From Acanthaster planci (Eukaryota; Echinodermata; Asteroidea; Valvatida; Acanthasteridae), in NCBI RefSeq assembly GCF_001949145.1, contig NW_019091453.1:810117-874116 (forward strand): 64,000 nucleotides of DNA, written 5' to 3'. The translations under genes and the position numbers were made by a program. How positions within the stretch are numbered: the stretch's first letter is position 1; each line of letters opens with the position of its first letter. Below the pieces are notes generated by a model. The model was not told the DNA's origin. It did not search any database and saw only the letters and a program-made list of their open reading frames with translations. Positions 47,998 through 59,600 of this stretch are shown here, piece by piece.

Positions 47998-48704
47998 TAA
48001 TTCTGCTTCTTGGCAGTAAGTCAACAATTTCAGCCACTGAAGGGACTCAATTCTCACTTTGATAGAGCAGGTCACATATTTAGCATTACTAAAGCAGAAA
48101 GTAATTATTAAGCCAATTTGAATGCTGAGAGAAGATGAAATGCAGAGTTGAAAACCAAATAACAGATGCAAGAAAAACTATCGTGCAAATAATGTTGCAT
48201 GCACAGTTTTGAGCAAACTATTCCTCTGTCCCGCAGAGGGCATACATGATGGTGAACTGAAACGGTTCCAAGAATTAACACTGAAAATTCCAAATGTTCA
48301 TCTGTTTGTGGTGACCATAATGTGACTGGAAAACATAACCTTGTGATACAAGATTGATAGCCCCAAGCCTATGGTCTAGAGTTAAAATTGCTGCTATGAT
48401 GCCTTGAAGCCAGTGATTACAACCTATTACACTGAGTCATTCACTGCAACGCAAGAACAAATATGGCTAGGAGAGCGGATTTAAGCAAGTCAAATATCTC
48501 ACAGGATGTCCGTTCACACTGACTATACCCAATTATGCACCTAATGCCCTCACAGACACAACTTCAGGAAGAACCACCTGAAATCCTAACAGAAAAGTCC
48601 ACAATCCCCTGCTCCATGCCACAGTTTTTTAAGTTCACGAAGAAAATAACCTCGTTAAATAGCTCGTTGTCTCAAAAATCTTGGAATCGTGAAAACCAGT
48701 CAAT

Positions 48705-48853
48705 GGGCGTTTTCGAAATGCGTAGATTCGGCTTAGACTACAGTTTGGTGGTTCCAGCCATTTTGAAGCAGCGTTGGAAACCACATGTTCACGCTCTGGC
48801 TGGAACCAGTAAAACTGAAGTCTAAGCCAAAGCCACGCGTTTCAAAAATGCCC
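48705..48853. mobile_element. Short MITE with GGGCGTTTTCGAAATGCG termini
   Basis: The left arm GGGCGTTTTCGAAATGCGTA matches the inverse of GCGTTTCAAAAATGCCC. Both arms extend into GGCTTAGACT/AGTCTAAGCC. A central pair GGTTCCAGCC/GGCTGGAACC gives a second stem. It is 149 bp. Confidence 0.75.
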
Positions 48854-48923
48854 TATATGTAAAAGAAACTGCTCATCCTTGTACAAGGTACATGCACATA
48901 TTAACACTCTTTTTCATGCCCAG

Positions 48924-49164
48924 GGCCGTTTTCCAATACTCAACTTCGGCTCCGTCTCAGGCTTCAACTGTTTTTTTACTTGCCGACTTTGAAGCTGAAA
49001 GCGCAGTACTCAGTCTAATAGTACCACAGAACATCAAATAAGATGCAAGAAAGCCAAAAATTATAGTAATCCAATATAATTCAAATGCTTCAGGCCCACA
49101 ATCAGGGGTTGGTTTTGGGAATGAAGCCTGAGACAAAGACGAAGTTGAGTATTGGAAAACGGCC
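48924..49164. mobile_element. MITE family B, copy 2
   Basis: The inverted termini are about 41 bp. GGCCGTTTTCCAATACTCAA at the left and the complement of TTGAGTATTGGAAAACGGCC at the right are identical over these 20 bases. The length is 241 bp. The diverged copy is at 9542-9779. Confidence 0.85.
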
Positions 49165-49414
49165 AAAGTATCATGCCGCCCCGTAACAGAAAGTCCATTA
49201 GAAACAATGCAACCAATATAAATAAGCCCAATACACCCTACATCATTCACTACCTGAATTACTAAATCTAAAACATGACCACGCATTGACCTGTTCCTCC
49301 GACTGAACATCAGTATTCTTATTTGCAGTGATTTCAAAGAATTTACCAGGATGGTCAGAGAAACTGTAGCTTCCAGAATACAGTATTTAGCACAGTAAAC
49401 ACTGAGCTAACACA

Positions 49415-49968
49415 TTAACCACTTGCTGCTGGGTGCTTTTAAAAATGCAGTGCACACATACGGGAGATTTTCAAGATTTTCAGTTTTCAAAATTCTTCAA
49501 AAATTCAGCATTTCATTTAATGGACATTTACATCCACACGAATGATTCTTTGGTGGCTACTCTAAGCTGACAGGCAACCTTCATTGAATCCTGAGTATTT
49601 CAGGCAGGCCTGCCGCCCTGTAAAGAGAGCCCAGAATTGTGAAGTGTTGTGTAATTTCCTTTGTGCCCAGTGAATGCCAGTGGCATCTTTTCAAACGCAG
49701 CTAGATTAGCATGCAGCGGTGTTGTGTTGCTTATCATTGGGGCCCTGGAACACTTTTGTCCACAGTGCTAATATACTGTTTAAAAAGAGTGACGGATTAC
49801 CTTCGAAAAATGCACGCCGAAAAAATGATAATTCCCAATAGCAGGTCTTTTGTTCCGAGTATGATCTTTTGTTACACGGACCAGCTCTTTTGTCCCATTT
49901 CAGGCACCCTGGCTCTGCGTATAAACCCATGGTGTCTGAAACGGGGTTCCCCCGCAGCAAGTTCTTAA
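49415..49968. mobile_element. TTAA-flanked transposon family C, copy 2
   Basis: TTAA at both ends; inverted tips CCACTTGCTGCTGGG and CCCCGCAGCAAGTTC. It is 554 bp including both TTAA. Its internal sequence is closely similar to 32740-33294. Confidence 0.85.
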
Positions 49969-50420
49969 TAATCAGTTAAATGCAGACAGAACTCTCCCTA
50001 AAATCTTCAAAGCTGTAAACAGCGCACCCACTGTCCTGAGCCAGTAGTCTTTTCAGTTCCCCCAGTTATGCCGTTTTGGAGTCGCTTCATGAAGTTCATG
50101 TCAAGACAAGACTCCCCCAAACCACTCAACCCAAATTAATCCCTGAACTAACACTGACATTATCAACATTTGTGCATGAACAGGATAGGAGAGCTCTGCT
50201 ACTTAGCAACTGCTACCATTCTGCCAACTCAGTGCCAGCACAAACTTTTGCAAGTGTAAAGCAAAAAGTTCATAAACATGCAGGGTGTTTGCATGACTTG
50301 GTCTGTCTCCTCATTTCCAGGCCAGGGGATACTTCTATTCAGAGCCAGTAAGCTTCTGTAATTTAGAAATAAAATGGCATCAGTGAAGCTAGCTTGATGA
50401 AGCACACGCCTGTTCTGAAT

Positions 50421-50692
50421 CTACTTCTTCTTGACTCTCTTGGGCGTTGGTGTAGATGATTTCATTCTTTTCATCCCCGGCGTGGACTGCTTGCCTACGG
50501 ACACAGGAGTGGCCGATCTCCGCCCTTTCTTCTTGCTGGATGGGGTGGACTCTGCTAGCTGAGGGGAGGAGGGTTCCTCTACCAGGCTGGGGTCTGCTAG
50601 GGGTGGGGTAGGGGGCAGCGGTGGGGTGGGCACATGGGGGGCGAGCGCAGCTGGCACGTCCCTCATCTGGCAGCTCTCGCAAGCCCACAGAC
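50421..50692 (-). CDS. PHF10: PHF10 last exon: end of PHD2 plus proline/lysine tail
   Basis: It opens with GLWACESCQ, the last zinc ligands of PHD2, then continues for about 80 residues rich in Pro, Ser and Lys. The tail includes [22 protein letters not shown] and a terminal KRVKKK, which could serve as nuclear localisation signals. Stop TAG at 50423-50421. PHF10 isoforms with PHD fingers usually end soon after PHD2, so this tail is an extension. Confidence 0.88.
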
Positions 50693-53600
50693 CTGGAGGT
50701 TTTGGGGTAGGAAAAAGTTTGATGGCGTTAAGAATGTGCCTCATGTAACCACATCTGGCCCTCTTGTAGTGAACACTTCAAATCAGCATTTAGCGTGGGC
50801 ACTATATCTTGAATTCACTCTTGGGCACACCACCATGCTGATTGTAACAAAGTTTAACCGGGCTGCATATCTATGGGACCTTGTTGCACTTGGCAATCAA
50901 TGGCATCAATGAGACCAGGGGAGCTAGTCCCCTTGCATGCTGAGACTGTCAGGCTGTTTGGCCTTTGGGGATAGCTGACTTAGTGGGTCTTTTTTACTGA
51001 GCAGGCTGTCTAACTGTTGCATTGTATTACAGGGGGGCTCAAGGCAAAATACTGGAAAGGATAAGGGAGAACGAAAATAGGCCTTTGGTGCAAAGTAGCA
51101 TACACCATAGTGTCCGAGTGTGAGCCCTAAAAGATGACACAGGCAAATTCAGGTCTAAGAGTGAAACGCCAACTCCTACATGCATCTGAACTACATGGAC
51201 ATGTAGTGTCCCCAACAGCCAAGCGCGCAGGCAGGGGGCCTGCTTGCCTCACAGGGATCCCGATTGTGATCAGTGATCTGTCGTTGGTTCACTGACACCA
51301 AAACCCACTAAATGGATAGCGCGAAACTATCCATGGGATCACTGATTGCAAGCCAGATCCGTGTGAGACGAACAGACCCAGGGAACGACCAGTGGTCCAC
51401 TACCAGTTCTCCCATAAGAGCTGACGAAACAAAAATTGCTACACTTTGTCTAGTCGCATGTGAAGAGGTATACACGTAAGCATCTGAATATAAACTGTCC
51501 TTCACCTGTAGGAATGTCTTGTAAGCCAACACAGAAGGTATGGTAGCCTCGGTCACACATATCACAAAACATCATTTTGTCCTGCAAATGAGAAACCGTG
51601 ATATTGATAACCAAAACCATGTCCAGTCTACATATACACTAAATAATCTAGGGTGATGTACATAGATCCATCAGGCACTAATCCGAACAAAACATTCTAT
51701 AAGTTGGAAGATCCACGCTTCTGCACCCTATGAGCTCTTCCAAAGGGTATCGCCACATCACTCGTGCTGCCATACCTCATGTGTAGGGTCTCCACAGTGG
51801 AAACATGTCTTGCACTCCATACACTGCCAAGGATACGTCTGTATCACCTCCACCATTGATTGAGTCATGTCCAGACATGTTGGGTGACCTGTGCGAACGA
51901 ACAATGCGGAATCTTCTTTCATTTGTATCACAATTAGTCGGCTAATATCCTATGATGTCATCTTGTGACCAAATGGAAGTATTCATCAACGCAGTAAATT
52001 ACAATGCTTAACGTGACATCTGGCATCACTTTCCCCAAAAATGCATCAATCTTAAACATGGGACTTGGAAATTATGTGCACCCCAGCTGTGTTCTTTGAC
52101 TGCTAGATGACTGCAATCATGTTACTTACTCTAAACTGTTCAAGATTTCAGTTAATACATCATAAGACATTCTCACCTCATGTTTAACACAAATATGGTG
52201 CTACAACACCTATCTAGATAAATCAATGTTCACACTTCACACAATAGCGCTAGTGAATTTCATGGTGTCAACAAAAACTATACTTCCATTGCCATGTTTA
52301 GTATAACCTTGACAAATCTGCTGGGCTCTAAAATTTGCACAAAATTTACATAAATCTAACTGCACGGTGGTTTGCTTGGTGAAAACATACCGCTGTTGTC
52401 ACACTGTGAGCAGTGGATCATCTTCTCTGGAACACCCATCTTATTCTGAGAGCTGTTTTTGAGGCAAAGGCCACAAATGGCATCAGGGATATCCTTGGGC
52501 TGCAGACAAACGGGTTGACAGCAACATTTGACAAACTAGGTTATCCATTCATCAAGCATTATCAGCAACTGTGACGATATACCCCACAACCAGGTTGAGT
52601 AAGGTAATCTTGATGTTTGACCACATTTGTCCCCTACTGTTAATTTTTACACTCCAAATTGATCACAGTAAAAATGTCTGCAGACAGCTTTGGTAGTTAC
52701 GGAGAGCAAAAGTTGTGCAATTTGCATCGTTCATATTGGTATCATTTTCCAGCTAACAGCTAATAAGTCCAGTATGGTTTAGAAATAGAGGAGCATAATT
52801 AACAACAATCTATGGGGAATATTTTTAGAATACAGTATCTACTTAAATCACTTTGGTTTCATCCGAAGGGCTGCACTTCCAACTGCACTCGTACTCGGAA
52901 AGACATTTGGGGCTCTTTTGTATTTTTTCCCAAGCACAACTATTTAAGGAACACGGAGAAAATGAAAGGCAACAATACAATCACGGATGTTGAAGGAGCT
53001 GATTCTATAACTGAACTTTCCACCAATACAAGATGCTATTAGGAACACTGTGAATAAAGTATGATACATGTATGAATGTTTCCAGTATAAGTGTATATTC
53101 TGAACCAAAATATGCTCCTCGTCACATACCATGCAACTGAACATGAAAACATAAACAACATAAGCCAAAACTTTCTCAAACCAGAGCAACAAAGAACATG
53201 TCATTATGCTTTTGGTTTCACAGAACAAAATCTAAGTGGTGTTCTTTGAGTTGTACAGGTTGCATGTTCATGTACGGAACCAGAACATAAGCACATAGGG
53301 CAAATGGAAAAAAAAAGGGTGGAATATCAAACATGATGCATGTTGGATGTGACACTGGTAAAGCAATGCATTTTAGGCAACATTATGCAGCACGTAACAC
53401 TGTACTTGTGCCATGCATAAATGCAAGCAGTTACAGGAATACATGTACATATGGAGATGGTGACCGTGTATAGCAGCTCAAAGTTTTGTTTTAGATTGGG
53501 GGGTCCTTGGAGGGTCGATCTTTAATTTTTTTCCAATATTTCTGCTGCAAATTGAAGGGGTGATTTCATGCCCACAAATCCTGATTTAGGTCCAAGTGCA

Positions 53601-56600
53601 TGTCTCCCTTAAGGACAAGAGTGTAATTTTTGCAAATTGTTGCAACTTTGTCCTTTTACAGACTTTTCCAATGAAATGACATCTGAAATTAATGGTGGTT
53701 GAAAATGCGACAAGTGTTTGTCTCCTTAAAGTTTCAATTCTGAGTTTTGCCTGCCGATGCGCTCGGCTGCCAAACATCTGCTATCTGGCCTTGTAACATT
53801 CGTGAACCCTTTGATCATAGGCAGCAAGATTTCCTTTGGCCCAGCTGGTGTTTTTTACATTCCAAGGATGCGAGCCATGCAATAAACCAATTCCAGCAGG
53901 TTTTGCTGGATTACTAAGACCTGCAAAGATGTTCATCCAACCACAAGACAATTTGCAATGCATACACAAAATATTCCCCATTAAACTGGATGTCGGGTGG
54001 ATGCAAAGTTGGGGTCTCGGTCGCATTCTCCATCACGTGGATGCAGATCGTCATTTAGAAGGACAACCTTCTTGTCCATGGGTGAAGCATTCAACCAACT
54101 TGGTGCAATTTGGGGCAGATTTTCAGTACTCACTCGTTCTAGACCAACCACAGCGCAAGGCTCCAATTCTCGTACAGCCACTGGCTGCATGAATATATAT
54201 ATACACATGAATCATGAGTACAGAACGAGTACTGGAGTGTATAATGTATGTGATGTGTCAAGTCACTTAACAAGGGGACGTTGATAGTGGAACAGGCTTC
54301 AATCTGATATGAGGGTTCACAAGAACCTCTGTACGATTCCCCCTTTGTAGATTTACTCAGGACTATTCCTCATTACAGTGGCAGTCAACAACTTTAAACT
54401 GTCACCGACTTCCCTGACCTCATGAAATAAATCCATCTTCCCACCAATTCTTCTGCTTGATTTGAAACTTCCTCTCCCAGAAACTGCATTTTCGACAGCT
54501 GAATTAGCCTTGTAGAGCAATGTGACCCTTAACGCAAGTTGTCAAACCTACTTTTGAGTTGGGGCAGATTTGAACATCCACAAATCAACGGGAATCAAGC
54601 ACATGTCAGTCTTCATGAGGATGCCAAAATGTGTGACAAATCAAAATGGATATCTCAGTATGTTCCTTCTAGTGGTTATGAAACAGCAAATCATATCACT
54701 TAACCACTTGCTGCCGTTGGCAGTTATCGATGTTGATGATGCTGGGGCGGGATATTTATCATTTTTTTCTGTTTTCAAAATTCTTTAAAAATTCCTATCT
54801 TCATTTACCGGACACTAACACCCACACGAAGAACTGTCTGGTGGCCTCTCTAACCTGACAGACAAAATCTACTGATGCTCGAGTATTGCAGCCAAGCCTG
54901 CAGCCTTGTAAAAAGAGCCCAGATTGTGCGGTGTTATATCACTTTCTTTTGTTCATGAGCCTGGCACAGTGTGCTGCTGACCTCTTTTCAATAGAAGCCA
55001 GGATGTGTTTTTGCATTGGGGAGATGTTAATTTATATAACGGGTTTTGCCCTTACCCAACGTATATTGATAAGCACTGTATGCTCAGTGCTTGTAAGAGA
55101 GCTTGCGAAAACATCCCACAAGCTTACTCGGGTGGGACTCGAAGCAGATGTCTTAACCACGCAACCACCGAGCTTGCCGGGGTCGCCTGGCCGGTCTGAT
55201 TCAAGTGAAGCAGCGGGTACCGCGAACTATTTCAAGATGTGTCTCACCCGAGTAAGCTTATGAGGTTTTTTTGCAAGCTCTCGGACAAGCACTGAGCATA
55301 CAGTGCTTATTTATATACGTTGGGTAAGGGCAAAACCTGTCATATAAATAGAAGCCAGATTAGCATGCAGCAGTGCCGTGTGACTCATCACTGCTGTGGT
55401 GGAGCACTTTTGTCCACGGTGGTAATCCACTCACTCTACATGCCCCTAACTGTGGTATACTGTTTCAAAACAAGGCTAGATTATCTCCACTTTTGAGAGT
55501 GAAAAAATGTCGGTAATACCCAGCAGCCTGGTCTTTTGTTCTGAGCATGGTCTTTTGTTACAAGGCCCAGCTCCCTTTGTCCCAGTTCGGAGACCCCGGC
55601 CACGCTTATAAAGCATAGTGTCCGGTACTGGAATCCCCAGCAGGAAGTGGTTAAGACTCATTTTGCGGGATCAGATAACTTGTCCTTTTCTCAAAACTTT
55701 CCCTGAAAGTTGCACCTCGGACAAAGAAAATAACTGAATGGTACGAACATTACTGAATGGTATAACTCACTTTATACACAGAGGAAGATGGTTCTACAGG
55801 CAGCATGATGTGTCCATTTCTGTCATCACTACCAATGTCTGCACTGTCAGTCGCATCCAAGTCCATCGGCATGGGCTGGTCACGGTCACTGACATCGCTA
55901 GACGAGTCAAAATTCTCTGTCGACTGTGACAATGACAGAGGGAGCACCGTCAGTTACATCTAAATCCATGTGGGATGCTTGTTCCTTACCGTGACTGCTT
56001 AGGCAGGACTGGTTTGACGTAGAAACCACCCCACCCCACCTCGTCCCATGCTCCTAAAAGGAGTAACTGACGCAAACATAAATGCAACTTCTGAGACTTT
56101 AGGTACCAACTGATGGGATCTGCTGCCTAAAAGTGAGACCACTGGTGACGGCTGTCTAAGCTTTTATCCATCTACTGCAAGTTTGTAAACAATCACTGAT
56201 TGGTCATAATCGTACAGTCACATTGTTGTCTGCAGATGTATCATAGTTGTTTTAATGAGCAAGAACAGTGCCACCGACATTATTCTTTGTTGAAAAAACA
56301 ATGAAAAGAACGGTATCTCTGTTGATAAAAGGTATTCAGAGGGCATCACTGCACACAGTAGGTATGCCAAAGCAGGTCTACTAAGTCAGCAACAGATATC
56401 CAGTGAGTCTGAATACTGAATTTAATAGCTATTAAGACAAATTCAAAAATACATCTTTTTAAAAGTATTCTCAATATCCCCACACTCAGTTCATTTCTGT
56501 CACAAACATACCAGAACGGTCTCATTGTCAGACAGCTGGTCAGGTTCATCCTTGTTTGGGGGTGGTGCCAGGTCCGTCTGACGGCGCGGTGCCATTGGTC

Positions 56601-59600
56601 CGTAGAGAGCAGTGTTCAGAGGAAAATACTTCAACTCCTCAGCTGAGTAGCTGTAAAAGGAATCAAGACAGACTCTTCTGCTTCAGGTTGATCCTAATCT
56701 TCTGAAACCCTTCAAAATCTAAGTACCAAAGGCTGGTCTTTACCCTCCTACATGCGATTTCCTTTTAGAAAACAAAGACAACTTGAAGGATCTGAGAGAG
56801 CAGGGTTAAGATGCATGAAGAAAAACATTTTGATGCCAAATACTGAATTCATCCCACATTTATCCTTTCCAAGCCGGTTCCTAGAATGTGTCAACATTTG
56901 CCTTTGGGGTTCGACCCCCACTTCAAGATCACTCTATGACTTCTGAGAGCCAACCCATTGTCAGCTAATTACTCTAAACAAAGCTAATGAACAAGTTTAA
57001 GTTTTCCTCAACTTTCCCATTTTTATAACTACTCATTCCTGTCATGTCTAAACATTCGTTTTCCAGACATTTCTAGCCCACTGCTCCAATTCAAGTTTGC
57101 AAGTTACCAACTGACCTGCGATAGTAATTCTGATATTGGCCTGGTATGACACTGACGGGGTATGGACCCATCTTGGTAGCCTCTTTATCTTGTCTCTTCA
57201 TTCTACTTGCTGGCATCTGCACTGTCTGAAGAGAACACGAGAAAAGGCAAACCATCTTGAGGCTCTGACTGTGTCCCAAATACAAGAAGTTTCCACAATG
57301 AATGAGTTATCTGGGTTTTTTCCACAAGAGACCAAAAAGCTGTCTCATGATGGTAAAATTAGGTAGGTTTCAATTGACTATTTGGGACCAGTCTACAGCT
57401 TCAGAGGTATGGGTTGGTTGGTTGGTTGGTTGGTTAAGTTCAGGGGCCATCTAGCATAGTAGTATTTTCCATGCCTTTTGCCTCTGTGGGCAGGGTTCAA
57501 ATCCTGCTGAGGCTGACTGTGGATTGGACTTTCAGACCCTACCTGACCCTGTGGGTTTCACTTGGCACGTACTTCAAGGAGTTTTCTGCCAACCTCTAAA
57601 CTGTAACTGTTTCTCAGGGTTGCAAGCTATGGTACTCTGGGTACATTTGCGGTATCTTTAGTTTCATTACCAGAAATACTTAACAACAATAAAAATAATA
57701 TCGCTATACAATGGTGAATGACCGAATGAATCATAACCAGCACCAGCAACCACTGTACACAAATTTGTGATGACAATGAATATTAATCAGCCTAATAATT
57801 CAAACTCAGGAAAATTACCAAGTTCATCAAGAACCAACCGCCAGACAAAAAAAAGTGGTCTTTGACAGTACTTTACACTTTGGAACTTGAGCCCATAATG
57901 TCCCAGGCAGTAGGATTTAGAACTTGTTGAGTATGAAGAGTGTAAATGTCTACCATTGGTGCAATTAATTATTACTGCAGGCATAAAGCTTACCAAGGTT
58001 TGCATGTCAAAATAGTACAATCTCTCCTCCCTCCTTTCAGCCATTAAGGCCGAGTTGTAGTCTGCCGCCTGCCTGACTGCTTTCTTGACATATTCTTGAA
58101 CTTTGTTGGAGTCAACAGATGGCTGAAGTTACAGGAAATACAATTAATTTATATACCTGCCAAAATCTAATTGTTTACACACTTGTTTTCTTGAATATTT
58201 TAATACTAAACACATCCAAATAGTTTTAGCTAGAGTAGTAGTGAATAAAGTGTACTTTGATGGTAGGATTTTATAACAATATGACATATTTATATAGCAC
58301 ATTTCAATTCTGATAGACTCTCCATGCACTTTACACCATACTAATGTCCCTGCTAACTGGGTCAAGAAAAGGATTCCTGAATTCACCTCCCTGGGGAGTA
58401 TACAATAACCTTCCCAACCCTAACGGGTACCTATTCATATTCCTGGGTAGAGAGAGGCAAGTTAGGGTAAGTGACTTGCCCAAGGTCCCAAAGTAAGATT
58501 CATCGCAGGTTTCGAACTAAGACCCTACAATCAGGGGTTACAAACCCTAACCACCGGGACAAACAATGCAACTGCATCCACCTGTGCATTCCAGGTAAAG
58601 AACACTGAAATGCAACTGATTGGTAGAATGTAACAAGGAACAAATACAACTTTAAAATCCAGGACAACGAATCCCTTTTATTTCATCATCCCGGTAGCTA
58701 CTTACCGCTTCGTACTGTTTGTGTTTATTGCTGATATTCTGTTTCTCCTTTTCATGCAGGACCCGCGCATACTCTGCCGACTTCTCTGGAGCATCTTTTA
58801 GCATCAAGTCGTACACCTCGTCCGCACGCAATGCCGTTAGTCCTAACACCGGACATTACAACAAATCTCTCAACCACATCTGCCACGGCCTCAAATGCCC
58901 CATTCATTTGGTATTGGACATCAATTGATCGCTAACTTTTTTAATGATCAGTGCGATTCTCAAAAGATCTCAATAAATGAATGGTTTCACACACAAGAGT
59001 AGTACTTTGAAAGACACTGAATTTTGTCTTCTGTATCTATAATGTTGACCTAGGTATAACTAGCAATGATATTAAGAAAATGCAAAATTCTGTTTAACTA
59101 CTGAATTAAGGCAAAAAAGTAAATCATCTTAATTAAAATCAATTAAGTAAATCATTATTTGTAATTTCATTAACCCTAACCCCTTAGGATGTACACAAAA
59201 TCATATTGAAATCAGAGGATTTGGGACTGCTAGGGCTATGGGGTCACTCACCTAACGTGACCTGCTCTTCAGTGACGACCCCTCTCTCCCGAAGGAACTC
59301 TTTCTCATGAATGTCCATCACTCGTCTTTCTAAATCTGGACATTAAAACAACATAGGCCTTACATACATGTATACAAGTCTCACATGTGGTATTCAGTAG
59401 TGGCCTAAAGCCGCTTATACCTGCAAGATGCTTTCTGGGGAATTATTTTGAATTCATGTGAACAGCATGACAAGAAGGTTCAAATCCTGAAAGGCAGCAC
59501 GCTCAAGCCAGTGAAATATAATGCCATTCGCTCTTCCTCCACTCTTGCAGGAAGCCCACACAGTGCAATCCTGTACGGTGTCTATACTCGGCCAAGGAAG

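Larger units (their letters stand above)
44342..50420. other. Convergent intergenic region between the channel and PHF10
   Basis: It contains the likely channel 3' UTR with AATAAA at 45201 and 45249, a 15-bp stem hairpin at 45844-45897, and MITEs at 47572-47997, 48705-48853, 48924-49164 and 49415-49968. No further coding exon is recognised on either strand. Confidence 0.6.
52500..55770 (-). other. PHF10 intron between the SAY-side exons and PHD1
   Basis: Phase-0 intron with acceptor tttgtctgcag and donor gtgagt. It holds transposon family C copy 3 (54700-55654). The rest is AT-rich with no recognised exon. Confidence 0.75.

Noticed and set aside
50634-50912. Plus-strand frame overlapping the PHF10 last exon
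   Set aside because: Shadow of the real minus-strand exon; no similarity.
55005-55263. Plus-strand open frames of 64-125 codons
   Set aside because: They fall in the nested foldback insert within a transposon; no protein identity.
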